Positions 32,552 through 44,963 of a stretch of DNA of 64,000 nucleotides are shown here, in pieces. A program made the translations under genes and the position numbers. Numbering within the stretch: position 1 is the stretch's first letter; each line of letters starts with the position of its first letter. The stretch covers positions 248,001 to 312,000 of the forward strand of contig JAQOOI010000049.1 in the NCBI GenBank assembly GCA_028554645.1. Reading direction: 5' to 3'. This DNA is from Omphalotus guepiniiformis (taxonomy: Eukaryota; Basidiomycota; Agaricomycetes; Agaricales; Omphalotaceae). The notes beneath the pieces are model-generated. The model was not told where the DNA came from and did no database searches. It was given only the letters and a program-made list of their open reading frames with translations.

Positions 32552-35500
32552 TCATAAGCTCACCTGCGACAAATCAACGGCAACCACTCGATCAGCTGCG
32601 TACTGAAAACGCGCAACATGGCATAAGGTGTCCGCAGGAGAAATCTTATCCAACTCTTGGGCCAATGCTGCGGAAAAGGACGTCGCGGGGTACCACAGGT
32701 ATGAGGCGAAAGGATCGTACTCTCCTTTCGGTAAGGAAAGCTGACGACGAACTAGAAAGATAACCCGACCATTGCTGTCATTCTTTATCTCCTCAATGCT
32801 TCCCACCCTCGACTTTCCCTCGAAGATGTACCGGATTAAGCTATTGCCCAGGTGCGTGCTAGCTCGGGAGAAAGTGACACCGCAATGGGTGTACGACGCA
32901 TGGACGTCTTGCTTGGATGCTGGAGGTAGGTCGTTGTAGGTTTCCGGGCGATCGTAACGAGAGCCAAAGGCTTTGTTAAACAGGCGCTGAAATTCGGCGG
33001 CCACAGGGTTGCAATTTTGACGGTTGACCAGTCTTCGCAAGTTCGCGCCTCGAGAGAATGATTGCAGGATTGTCGTTTCCATTTCCCCTAGCAAGGTACA
33101 AGGGTCAATTAGCCGCAAATGTTCGAGCCCGACGTTTGAACTCACCGCCGATGTGGTCGTTTGTTTGTATCTTTTGCAATGTACCGATCAACCGTTCAAA
33201 TGGATAAGTCCACCAGGACATGACGGGGCCAAAAAGGCGGAGAAAATTGTGTATATGAAAGGCAACGTGTACGTTAGGACGGACGCGACGAGCACCTTTA
33301 GTATGAGGATGAAGGGTATAGAGCCCATCAACCCATTTCTTAAGTAGATCACGATAAGCTGTCATCCGCTCAACCGTCATAGTAAAGCGGCAGACTATGT
33401 TGACCGCTTGGAATAAAGCCATTGTGTGCTGCAGAACGTGTTGATTCCTCTTAGAGGCTCTCTTAGTTGGATCCCAGCCCCAAAAAGTGACCAGGGCTAT
33501 GGGTAAGAAAATCGTAGCGAGAGTCCGCCATTCATCAGCTTTAATGGTACCAGCGGAGTTATTGGAGTAATCGCGGGGTACAGAGTTCACCCAGCCAGGC
33601 ACGGAAGTGCTCGCGATAACGCGCTGAATGTGCCGAATAGCTTCTCGGTCAATTCTGCTTTCCGATAGGTCTTCGTCCGACCGAAACGGTTGTCGTAACC
33701 GCTAGCAATAAAGTTGGTTGGCTGTCGCGTCGAAGTGGAGGAAGAGCTCACCCATTTTATTAAAGCATCGACAAAGGAAGCGATAGACTTAAGGCGGAAT
33801 TTTGACCCCACCCCCAGTCTACCCAATGTAACTTTGCTGTTACTTCCCAAGACATACGAGGTTGAAGGAAGTACCTCGCTGCCTCGGAAACGGAGCTTGA
33901 TCTTTCTGGTCTTCTTGCCATTGGAACGACTGGCGAACGCTTCGCGCTCGTCGGTTTCGTGAAGGTTCAAACTCCATGCGACAAACCGAAGGGGGGGGAG
34001 TTGCATGCGAGATAACTTTTTTTGCAAGCTCAGTTCATCAAGCGAGCCTTCACCGGAATTGAGCGCTGACTCTAACAGGGCTTGAATGGCCAATACCTGA
34101 TCCAAGTGCATGGGAAGCTTATCGTCATTAAGTCGATACCCTTCAGGGACTTCAGCAACGTAGGGCTTCCAGGGATATGAAAACGCAGGTCCAAGGCATG
34201 GGGCTGTTTTATCAGCTAGGGCGGAGTCAATTAAAAGGACGTGGCGGCAGTGATAATGCACTAGCCCCTCTAGGACACAATGCATGGCATCCACTACCAG
34301 CATCTGAGTGGGATCCCAGTAAGGAAGCTTCCAAAACTCGGACCAACGAACCCCATGGCCATCGAAGATTTCGTTTCGCTCTTTCTCCGTACTGGCATCA
34401 CGCCACGCCTCCGCTAGGCACCGTAGCTCACGAACATCCCGCTTCTCCCAGCCTTGAAAATCTGTGTTATATTCGCGGTGATAATTCTTGCACACTGTGC
34501 ACCAAATTGATGCTGTCCCAGCTGCACCAGCCACTTTCCGAGCGGCTGGAAGGTCGTTCGCTGAGATCACGATAGCGAACTCGGCGATGCGTCCTTTGGA
34601 GTAAGAGGCTGTGCGGGACAAGTGGATTCCTTTCCATCCAGCCACACAGACATCCATGATCGGAGCCATGTATTTGGGTAGTTCTTCGTAGTCTGGCTCC
34701 TTCGGGCCAGGTATGACGGCGGCGAGGAAGATATTTTCGGGTTTGTAGCGAATGGTTTCTGGCAAATTGAGTATGGCCAAAGATATTAAACCGATGGAGT
34801 GGTGATTGCCACGTTTTCGTGTACCGTTGGGGTTAAAGAAATCGACTTGGATCGCTAAAGCGAGGCGTGCTTTGTCACCTCTGTCAATGAAAAGGCGGCC
34901 GTCATTGCCCGGCCCTAAAAAGCCATGGAGAAACTCCCCGTCAAACACGGAACGGATGGTGCTGCTGGTTCTACCACTTTGGACGTCCTCCAGCGCTTCG
35001 TCAACGGCTTGATCGCACAGACGTTCGAGTTCTGCATCAGAGAGGATACGAGCTAAGTGTTCTTCCAGGGAGCAGACAGCGTAGGGTTTTATGGGGCGCA
35101 TAGCGCCGCCTCTTTCTTTGAGTAATTCGGCTCCGCAGAGTTCCCGACCCTCCTTTCCAACCAGCATCTGGGTACAACGGCCAGGGTACCAAGCTTTGGC
35201 AATGGAACGCGAGCACTCCGGTTTATAGCAAAAGCTGCAAGAGGGACAAACAGCCATGACTGTTGTCTTGCTGTCAAGGTGAAGAGCACCAAGGGTGGTG
35301 TACAGGCTTGTGGGAAATTGCTTGAGAAGAGCTTGTTGCTGAACACCAGCCGCTGCTGCTCGCTGCTGAGGTTCGTTCACGGCTTCACTCAGGGTCGGAG
35401 CCGGACCATACGAAGTGGCCAGCTCCACGATAAGACGCACGCTGCCGACCACAAAGTCGCACGAAGTCTGGGAGAGGCCTAGGATCAAAGAGCAGGCGAC

Positions 35501-36652
35501 CCCAAGAAAAAAGGCGATGCAAGCGGCCGGTGGGAATCCTTCCAGCGGGTTATGGTATAGGTAATCTAGATTGAGTAGATCTTCAGTTTTCAGAAACGGG
35601 TGCGAAAAACAGGTTCGTACCACAAGAAAGGTACACTGGCTCGGAGGAACCGTCATCAAGCACAGGTACATCAGCCCATAGCATGGTCAGGATGTTATCC
35701 ACTTTCCACAGCTCGTCGAGCGCGGTCTTCATAGCTTCGTCAAACAACAAGCCCGAGCGCTTGCGCATGGAAGAAAGCGCCACATTCATCTGCTTGATTG
35801 ACGTGTTTGCTTGTTTTAGCACGTCGTGACGCTCTCGCACCAGGATAGAGTTCTCCCTGCTAAAGGCGGTCAAAGCCGTGAGTTCCTCTCGGAGCGCAAC
35901 GGCCCTACTCTGAATAGAGCCGATCTGTTTGACCGTACGTAGCAAGTTGGGGGTTGCCATTTTCCGCACCAACGACCGCGCTAATCGCGACACGCTACGG
36001 ACTGGTGATCCAGGTGATTTCACAGGCGCAGTTTCCGAGGCTGAAGCACCGTTAGAGAGCGATGGAGTTGTGAGCGAGAGAGAGCCAGCGAGCTGATTCT
36101 GCATAACCGCAATGCTTTCATGAATGGCGGCAGGGAGGGTGTTCGTAGGATCAGCGTTAGTCCCTACGCTGTGCTGAAATTCTTGGCGAGATGCCCAGAG
36201 CTTGCTGGGTAGCTCGTGTATGTTGGGGCCGCGGTCGCCTACTGTCGCGGCAGTCAGAAGGTTTGTCAAGCTATTGAGGCTATTTGCGGGCGATGTAGTC
36301 GGTGGTGAAGTTGACGAGGCGCTAAGTGGTTCAGGAGGCTAAACACTTCGCCGTAAGCATTGGCATCGATAAGGGAAGGTCAAACAACTCACGGCTGACT
36401 CTCTTGGGCTGGGACTTGGGGGCGCAGTACTCCCCCCACAATCAAGCAGATGATGAGGCTGGGTCTAAACTGTGAGTAGGGTCTGGTAAGGGATTAGGGT
36501 GCGCAACTCACTAGTTCGGGAGAGAGACTCTGCCATCCATTCCGATTGTCCAACGCGTGTTGAAACACGCTGTCTGCTGGAATCCAGTGCCCATTTGGAT
36601 ATTGGGGGCATTTCACGCATTGAACCGCTCGTTTGGATTGTTTGCCTCGCAT
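32552..36652 (-). CDS. CACTA/En-Spm type transposase (tnp2-like)
   Basis: Six exons on the minus strand (36,652-36,512; 36,464-36,393; 36,338-35,621; 35,580-33,752; 33,701-33,146; 33,087-32,564) total 3,840 bases, all in phase, giving about 1,280 residues; the stop lies just after (32,552 by read-through). An N-terminal block with CVKCPQYPNGHWIPADS is followed by a coiled-coil region, a CxxC cluster (CPSCSFCYKPEC), GRLFIDRGDKARLALAIQVD, CTVCKNYHREYNTDFQGWEK and YWDPTQMLVVDAMHCVLEGL, the hallmark of fungal tnp2 transposases. Next come IQRVIASTSVPGWVNSVP, AGTIKADEWRT and FGPVMSWWTYPFERLIGTLQ. It should cut and paste a CACTA-like element; no frameshift or stop was seen, so it may be functional. 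Introns are 40-58 bp. Confidence 0.82.
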
Positions 36653-36790
36653 TCGATAGACGTGGGATTGGCTCGCGAGCTCTGTCAAACTATAAGCACC
36701 TGCGAGAAAAGAAAGTTTGAAGTCGGTTAATTAAGCCCAAGTAAACTGCGCAGAAGGAAGAAATCTCCTCTTTTTGGGGTAGCCTGAGCA

Positions 36791-37800
36791 TAACAAAAGT
36801 AATTGTGAATCATCTAGAATAACTTCTGGGCACAAAGCGGGGAAGCAAAGGGGAAGTCTATTTTTAAGCAAAGAAGAAGGAGCTTCGGAAGGATATTTTT
36901 GCGTGTGCGTGAAAGTACCGAGTTGATTCCGCCCAAAATCACCGTCAGCTTAACAAAAGTAATTGTGAAAGTATCGACGTAATTCTGCCCCCCGTGATAG
37001 AGCGACCGGAAATAACATAGGGGAATAGTGTTGTTTTTGAGATTCTGAGACACAAAACAGGTTCAGCGCACCATGCCGGGTGGGCGGAAGGGGTATGCTG
37101 AGTGGGCGCTGTCTGGATCTGATAAACAACGACCGTTCTATTTTCTGAAATACGAGGAGGGTGAAAAACCGGCGCTGCGTGATGTTGACTCAATACCTTG
37201 ATTTCGGGACGCTGATGACCAGCACTAGGGATCTTCCAATCGCGCGCACTCTCGGCGTGCCTTACAAAACCGCCGAAAAGACATCAAGGATGTTCCACGG
37301 AGAGCTAGTGCTGATCAACGATAATTCAGGTCGTGCGTGGAAAACTTGCTACGTACATTTCTGAGATATCCGTATTTACCCGCCAATACACACCGGGTTA
37401 TACGTGCGTATGGGTTTTACAAAGAGACTGGCTTTAAGACGATGGCGAAGAGCAAGGAGAGCCATTTTTCCGCCGATAACTAGGCTGACCACAATGATGT
37501 AGTCGAGGAACTCGGTAAAAGTCAAGATCACGTCGAGTCTGGACCGGATGATTCGCAAGGGTGTCACGGACGCGATGTGGGCTGATGTGGGACGGAATTG
37601 TTGGTGCAGCCATGGCGCTGCACGACGCGCAAATGTCACGTCACCGAGTCAGCAAAACCAGGTTAACGTAAAAAATTCGGACAGTTCTGTGCAGAGCTGT
37701 GTGCCACTGTGGAGTTCACTCCAAGAAAAGAAGAGGAAGACGGCGAGTTCCATCACTTTATGCCATGTGACTCTGCGGTATAACAAAAGCAATTGTACAA
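36791..37800. repeat. Subterminal-type repeats upstream of the transposase
   Basis: ATAACAAAAGTAATTGTGAA or close variants occur at about 36,791, 36,952 and 37,780. CACTA elements carry such short repeats near their ends, where transposase binds, so these may mark the 5' subterminal region. A terminal CACTA motif was not found. Confidence 0.4.
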
Positions 37801-38202
37801 AGTTATTTCTGACGATGCCCAGACAGGTGGCGATGAAGCCAAGCTAAGCAGTCGGTTTTTCCACAGACTCCGTAACGGTAAAGTTGCCGTAAAGGCTCAC
37901 GCGGGGCTATAGAAGTTTAGCAAGAAAAAAAAGAACAAAAGTCCGGGAGGGGTTGAGGAAAATTGAGAACCCTTGAATCTTGCAACTTGAACGTGGGCGG
38001 TAATGACAATCACCGCTGCATACAACAATACGACCACAATAAAGATCAAATAGATCGATGTTTGATTGGTCACGGTGCCTGGCAGGTGGGCAGCTTCGAA
38101 TTATTATTAGGGGCATTGAATTAGAAGTACCACTAGCTACTGTGGCGCTGGTCTTTTTGTTCGATGTTCGGCTAAAGCAGGCCTGCGCTCTCAATATCCG
38201 CC

Positions 38203-39753
38203 ATGGCTTCCTTGACCTCCCAGAATGCTACCCTGTCTTCTCGACAAAGACCATCAACCCGACTTTTTCTGAAAACTTTTGCGTCGGCAGAGCCTTCGCA
38301 GGTCGTCCTTGATGGACTCCAAAAACAGCTAGCTGAGCGCAACACGGAGGGTCAACTTAGTACCTTCGTTCGAGAAACGCAAGCTTGGGGCGATTGGCCG
38401 CGGTAAGCGCTGCTATCTCTGTAGGTCCTGCTGTTGAACGCATTTTACGGCCCACCAGACCCTATAGAACGTATCCCAGTAGCATTCTTACCAACCTGAA
38501 TGCATTCGAGTTTGGGTCTGCCACGTCTGGGATTTTCCCAGCTTTCTGTCCTCACATCATCAACCGGTTCCGCAGCGCTGAGGAGTGCACAATGTCCGTT
38601 CATTTAAGTGACCGTACGGATTTCTTGCAAGCAAACAACGAACTTCACGACTGCGAATTCAAAGGCAAGTTAGTTTGAACTGCAATTCCGCCCTCAAGTA
38701 ACGGAAGATATGTTAGCGGTCATTCCTAGGCTGGAGCCCGCATCGCAAGTTGACGTGGATATAGAGGGCCTTGTAGATTCTGTAGCCTCACCATCGGATC
38801 TCCCTCTTGGCGTGGCGGTACCGTACGATGCTTCTTCCGATGTTCACCGACCCTCTCTGCCTCCGTCTGAACTGAGTCGGCCTAGGCCCAGGCCCCGCCT
38901 CGGCCGTTCGTCGTTCAAAGGGTTTTTCACTAAAGAGCAAAGCTTGAGGCGAGCGGCGTTCGGTGAGCCACAACGCCTCTCCTAAAGTGCTTCATTTTCT
39001 AACTCTTTACTTAGACGCTAAGTTATGTCGGCGGTTACGTATGGAGTACGCCCGTGGTGCTTATCGCAGTAAGCTAATCGGTTTCGAACCGAGAAATGTT
39101 GACCCATCCTAACGTATTGCAAGAACCGAATGGGGGTCGGCACCCCTCTCATGAAGGGGCGACGCCTCTCTTACAGCCCTGGGATCTTTTCTGCAACCCT
39201 TACGCGCGTCGCCTCTCTGATCAACACCAGAAATTTCACGATACTTCTATCGGCATGGGTATACGAAACCTACACTCCACCCACGGCTTAACGCTGAAGG
39301 CATGGAGAGTTTTGAAGAAAACGGCGACATCTTGTACAATCTGCTCGTGCTCATTCTCGCGGGAAGGCTATCTCGATCACCTCAGCAATGGCATCTGCCG
39401 GAACTGGTTTGAACCACACCAGTGTACGTGCTGCAACCATTTCACGAAGCAGGAGAGTTATTCTAACGTATCGTACCTATGTAGCTCGGACAAGGTTACC
39501 AAAGCTACAAGCCTTACCTTTCTCTTTGGTTGAATACAAGGCGGGCGGATCAGGCGCGGAAGAATGGTTAGACGCTGCAGCCCCGAGCCTTATCGCGATG
39601 ATGGAATGGAATTCTCGGATTGGGGTTCCAAGGGATGTTTGGGTGCTTGTCTCGACGATGGATGTTTCTTGCGCTGCTTGTAAGCGCGTTCGTGCAGGCC
39701 CGGCTCATAGTAACCACCTTTCCCTTGGTTTATGCCGGGGGGCGTCAAGTTGA
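38203..39753 (+). CDS. Unknown 421-residue protein with Cys pairs, six exons
   Basis: Exons 38,203-38,402, 38,468-38,664, 38,717-38,962, 39,015-39,068, 39,124-39,423 and 39,485-39,753 sum to 1,266 bases in one frame. The second intron uses a GC donor (GCAAGT); the others are GT-AG, 52-65 bp, and the fourth holds a CTAAC branch site. The protein begins MASLTSQNATLSSRQRPS; the middle is disordered (PSLPPSELSRPRPRPRLG), followed by a basic helix-like AAFDAKLCRRLRMEYARG. The C-terminal half has CTICSCSFSREGYLDHLSNG (two C-x-x-C-like pairs then His/Cys), MEWNSRIGVPRDVWVLVST and VSCAACKRV with a following H, a possible zinc-binding pair. Similar proteins occur in Agaricomycetes without known function, as I recall. 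Neighbours are a CACTA element and repeats. Confidence 0.62.
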
Positions 39754-41089
39754 GGCCTTAATGTACTAGCTGAAGGTTATTTGGCCTGGTTTTAGGCGCT
39801 TGTGTATATCGTGCACTCTCTACTGCCTCAGGCAGCACTTCTGGCATTCTACTCCCGAATGAGACGAAGAAGTCGTACTTTACCGCGCTACTTCTACGTG
39901 GTCCCTGGGGTGGCTACGCGAATATGATACCGGTCCACGCGCTCGTCATCTGAGATATGCAACTTTTCAAGAATTGATTTTTAGTGTCTTCCACTTGAGA
40001 CTAATTCCTTGATTAAGTTCATAGACTAACTATTGTATTTAAAACCCTTCACCTGAATTTATGGGATTTTATTGTGAGGATGGGGTGGTGTCGGGCAGTG
40101 TGGAGCAGAAACAGGGAATTGCAATCGTGCTGATTCACACTTGTCACGGCCACATCCACCATCGACTTTTCAATGAATTTGTAAGTATACCACCTTCAAC
40201 TTATAGAATATATGCTAGAAACAAATCTCGTATGAGATACTCAGCCGTACGAGAATAGACTGAGGTGTTCTAACTACGGAACAACCTGTTCAATCAAAGG
40301 ACTCAATCGCCGAGGAACAGTCACAGAACCATGGATCCGGCGCTTGCGGGTGTTTGTAGGCGCCTGCAGGCGCTCGATTGCACTGCTAGCACAACTCAAA
40401 TATTCAACGTTCAACGCTTGATATATCATGGCAGCAGCCTTCAATCGACATTGTAGATATACCAACGACGCAAAGATCACTCTTCAGAATGTCGAAACCT
40501 CAAGGCCTCAAGCCTTCAACAATGCGAATCGCCGGAGCAGCCATTGAATAAAACGTCTCGAACTCAGGTCATCTATGACGAGCGTCAAGGTGTCGGCTAA
40601 CTTATCCGAACCCATGGCGATCGAGAGTCGCCTATGACTGTATTCAACGCACCCTCACGGTGCATGATGGAAATGAGTAATGATAACAGGCTCGGAGGTC
40701 AGCAGGTATCGACTCGTACTATGCGGCTGCACACTCACCGAAGTTCTTTTCTCTCTAGACGCGACCGAGGAGTCGACGTTTAAATTTACATTCGCGCGTG
40801 TACCGTCGCGTGCGCACCTTCCTTCCAGCATCCCCTCCAACAAATTTTTACATTTTGGAACCTTGCCCTCGATGCAAGGCACTTTGCGATCAGGGACGTT
40901 CGGGGAATCATCAGCATCCCTACGTCAACGGTTTGGGAGATCGTTGCAGCCGAAGCTCGCAAGCTGGCCGATTTAGCAAGCTTTCGGTTCTCGACGCCTC
41001 CTGGTACGATCGCGAGCGCGCTGCCAACCTCAGCGACCGCACGATGTGGTGGTCGCAACTTCCCAGGTCATCGATTTCTACCCCGATCA
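39754..41089. other. No confident gene; one coding-like stretch
   Basis: Most of it shows nothing. At about 40,800-41,070 a plus-strand frame reads NLALDARHFAIRDVRGIISI, WEIVAAEARKLADLASFRF without a stop for roughly 80 codons, but no start, intron or family could be assigned. Confidence 0.3.
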
Positions 41090-41785
41090 TCAGGCAGGCG
41101 AATCGTTCACCGACCGGATTCCAAGAGACTCCAAGAAATTCTGACCAGCTGCTGAAGTTGAGCCCCCGCGAGGTGCTGGCGGAGTAGAAGAAAGGACAGC
41201 TTCGGACGAGGGAGAAGGTGAGCTGGAGGGAACGGATCCTAAGGATGAGAGCATGTGGATGACCTGATAGGGTTGTGCAGGAGGGGGTGGAGGAATAGCA
41301 AGCGTGTCTCCTGAGTCAAATCCAGAGGTTGTGGAGGCGCCTGGCAAGTGAGAGGTAGTGTCGTTACAAGCAAAGAAACCAGGAGAATGAGTCTGAGGCT
41401 GAAGCTGATTTGGTGAATAGGATGAAGAAATAGTGAGTGGAGCGGCTTGGGTCGAAGTGGTCTGAGATGGGGTATGCACCAGGATATTTGCATTGACTCA
41501 TTGAGCTGGGACGGTGAGGGTTGTGGAATTGGATTGGCGGGAAGGGGTTATTTCAAAAAGGAATGAGGGAGTGAAGTAACAGAAAGGGGCTGTGATGTTA
41601 TCGAACCTCCATCCGAATGAGGCGTTGTGGAAGGAGAGTTTGGCGGTGCTGGCGTAGGTGTGGGGATGGAGTTGCTGCGCCTGCGCCAGCCATTAATTGC
41701 TGAGCCTGCGCAGCAGGAGCGCGCCGGACGCCGGTACAGATCGAATAGCATCCGCAAACAACGCATTGAGGTCCATGGCGTTGTG
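41090..41785 (-). CDS. Ser/Pro-rich hypothetical protein, low support
   Basis: The minus strand has an ATG near 41,781 (MDLNALFADAIRS) and later low-complexity exons, PTPTPAPPNSPSTTPHSDGG and the C-terminal frame 41,090-41,479 ending NFLESLGIRSVNDSPA. The frames differ, so introns are needed and were not resolved. Composition resembles disordered tails of fungal regulators. It lies directly beside the 41,915 duplication. Confidence 0.25.
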
Positions 41786-41914
41786 CACCTTATGATTAGC
41801 AGCCAGAAGAAATTTCAAAAGAAGGCTAAGGCTGAGCGCTGAGCGCTGAGGCTGAGGCGTGGAAGGTCAACAAGAGGGAACGAAAAGAGACTTTGAAAGA
41901 ACGACTATTTGGGC

Positions 41915-43580
41915 ATACCCCGTCCTAGACAGCAAACGTATTAATAAAAGCATTGCTTATAGTAGGCCCCTTGAACCGCGGTGGGTAGCGCCCTTCACTA
42001 ATCCAGGCAGTGAGGGCTTCTGGTCTATTCGTTTTCGCGAGGCGACCCCCAGATTTCTCCCAACAATGCGCGCGTTCGAAGCCAATCCAACTGATCAGGA
42101 GATCTGCGTACTCAGATCCCAAATCGATGTTGACCTATGCAAAGGCTTGAAGTAACCATCGTTGGGCTTCGTCACTCAGCAGTGCGTCTACAGGGTAGAT
42201 AACGCGGTTCGCGGCCGTGGGTTCAAACCGAGACGCTTCGTAGAACTGAGGATTCTCTCCCAAAAGGATCCTCAATAGGATCCCCATCCTGATCGAAATA
42301 AGCAACTTGCGACAAAATGTCCGGGTAAGATGCCCACCTCGATATCCGGAGCTTGCGGCGGAGGATGTCTCGATACGTCCTAGGCAAAGGAGGCAAGCAG
42401 ATCTGTACAGAACGCACGAATGGGGGAACCGATAAACGAACCTCGGCCAATTGCTCCTGAGGGTTCAAAAGATCTTCTCTGGTGACCTGGAGTAAAATCT
42501 CAAGTCATGAAGGAATAAACACCAAGGCTTTACCTCGAGAGACCCAAGTGACGTTAGCAGCTTTCGAAGGACGTCCATTTCGATTTCTTGCCACGAAGCC
42601 TTGCGGGAGAGCGCCGTGTTCTCGATTCCCAGACGCTGAATCTCTTCGTGATCGCAGTCCTGTGTTTCGTTACTTTAGAGTTTTCCTTTGACGAAAATTT
42701 GTAGCAAGGACGCACTTGCAACTGCGCCACCTCCTTGGCTAACTTCCCACTCACTCTCCACCCGCACAAGGATATCCTTCAGACTGCTGGCGTTTTCCTG
42801 AGCAAGACGCTCAGCCGATTCCAATTGAGCTATTCTGCCTTTGAGTTCTGCAATATTAATGGTTTGTTGTGCCTGGCGAAGCTCATGTCCAAAATCAGGC
42901 TGCGTTACCAACTTGACCTTCGGATTCTGTACGTCGCGTTTGAGTTTCTGCTAGACTGGTAATGCGAGACTTACAGAAATTATGCTTTTAGTCCGTTCGT
43001 TCAACTTCGTCCCCTCCTCTTTGCCTCTTTCCATGAGACCTAGACATAGAAGTTTAAACGTTTAAAAGAGGGCTTCGCGATGACGTCAGCACAATGACTT
43101 GCTTGACTTGCTTGAATGACATAACTCATCGACTAGTGACGAACGAAACTTTCAACCGAGAATCCGAAGCAGCGCCATTCAACAGCTATGTTAGACCTTT
43201 AATAGTTCAGTGCATCGTTGTGTTGTGTCCTCCAGGCCTTTTCTCTGAACGACTAGTGCACGCTGGCGAGCAGTAGCGATGCTTATAAGTTCGCCACACC
43301 ACCATTTGAAGGAGACATGGCGCATCATTGGACGCTGCGACGCTAATCACGATAACGCCAAACGCGCCCCAAGTTAGCTCGAATAGCGCTCGACTATGGA
43401 AGGAAGGAGGAAAGGAGGGGTATCACGGTACGGTCCCTAGGCAAAAATTTCGACTCCGACTCGTGTTCGGTTTGTGGCCGCTGCAAGTGAGTATTCAATA
43501 TTCAAGGTGAAGCCAGCAGTGGACTCCCTCACGCTGAGCGGTATTCCCGTTTTATAAGGGGTGACACTCCCATTTTGTAG
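41915..43580. repeat. Direct segmental duplication, copy 2 (1,666 bp)
   Basis: Same orientation and length as 2,462-4,127. The flanks differ completely from those of copy 1 on both sides. Confidence 0.93.
41925..43034 (-). CDS. Uncharacterised basidiomycete protein with coiled coil, copy 2
   Basis: Second copy of the gene at 2,472-3,581 with the same exons, the same apparent frame change near 42,255-42,285, and the same truncation at the segment edge. The encoded blocks I compared are identical except for the last residues (FINTFAV against FINTFAI). If the family's usual C-terminus is required, neither copy is complete. Confidence 0.45.
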
Positions 43581-43999
43581 TTCAATCTATCGGCCCAAAA
43601 CACTATTTTGATTTCTCCAAACTCTTACTGTTAGCGCAGAACTGCATTTAGCTACAGATTATGCTCTATAATTTACTATGGGGGGTTTCATTTTACCGGT
43701 CGATCTTTTGATTCTGAAGGCTGCTGGTTTCATGATGGAGCTCAAACTGGTAAGCTCATATTGCTATTTATGCACTGCAATTCAGCGCCTAGCACATTTA
43801 TTTGTCTGCATAAGCAGATGGAAAGTTAAGCAGCTCAACTAAACAATTACTAACCAAGCTTATGGCTCGTAGTACTTTTGACTAGATATCTTAATGTTCT
43901 CGTCAGCTAGTAAGTTTGAGGGCAACTCTCATTGTGGAAAAAGATCAAATTTATATGGTTCTGCGCATCCGATGCTCGATAAACTAATCCTCAGGCTGA

Positions 44000-44341
44000 A
44001 TGCAGATTGCTAGTAACGATCTCGCAATGCTTGAGAAGTTGAAAATCAACCATGCTACGTTGTCACTTGCGATGAAGGACTTTAAAAAGCGCGCGGCTAC
44101 GTAGCCTCTCTCTCTATTAGACAGCCCGAGAGTCTACAACATGCATGTAATCATTATGAGCACCAGAAATTATAGTCGCATTGCCTAAAGCTCTGGAAAC
44201 GCGGAATTTGCGGCCTAGAGTAAAAAATCTGGGTTCTAGGCAAAGCCATATACCTGTTTGGACATGGAAGGGGGGTAAAAGGTCGAAAATTGTTTGGACG
44301 TGAACCGGGATAAGACATTATAGGTGATAGTCAGGGGTCCT
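44000..44341 (+). mobile_element. Terminal fragment of the P-like element
   Basis: Inverted match to 50,560-50,920: the last codons of the transposase (NDLAMLEKLKINHATLSLAM, stop after KKRAAT), then non-coding sequence up to the terminus GTCAGGGGTCCT. It lacks an 18-bp palindrome found in the other copy. The inner edge at 44,000 is a sharp breakpoint, so it is a 5'-truncated or abortively copied piece. Confidence 0.85.
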
Positions 44342-44963
44342 GTCTTTCCCCTCCGCCACCCTTGACGTAGTTCTCTTCCTCCCTCCTGATACTTTCAACT
44401 TTCTTGGTGGCAGAATGGCTACAGTTGACGTGAGAGAGGAAATACCTAGAATTCGCTTGGCTTGTTTGAGGGGCCGGTTAGAATGGCAGGTTAGACTTGG
44501 TAGAGATCCGGAACGTAGTCCGCTAGGAATACCGTCTTCCTGGGTTCTAGGAGTCTATAAATAGTGGCTACTTATTGTTCTTTTCAACTTTGAAAGACGG
44601 CATCCTCAGCCGCAGACTACCCGACCGATAGCACCTATTGTTCTTCTCAAGTTTGATAGAAGGGCATTCTTAGACGCAGGCTACTCTACCAGATCCTACC
44701 TTACCCAACCGATAACGCCTATTGTTGATTTCAAGGTAGGCTTCTCCGGCTATACTTCATGCTGTGAATCCGAGATACTTTACCCCTTCAATCAGCATCA
44801 GTGACGGAATTTTCGGGGAATATCCCTATTCAGAGGATTGATTCCTTGTCTTTTTCATTATTGTCCTTCTAATCCCCCAGAGGGGTGGGCAGGGGGAGCC
44901 AAGTTGATTTCAACGGTAGAGATCCCTCTTAAACCCCTGACCCGTCCTGCTATTCAACAAAGA
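44342..44963. other. No supported gene
   Basis: Contains three loosely similar CTATTGTT(C/G)(T/A)T blocks near 44,572, 44,636 and 44,718, with shared ACCGATA nearby. It is probably the upstream region of the 44,964 gene. Confidence 0.4.

Noticed and set aside
39096..39111. Overlapping genes (a stop at 39,111 and an ATG at 39,096)
   Set aside because: Both fall in a 55-bp intron (39,069-39,123) of a single gene whose exons add up in phase.
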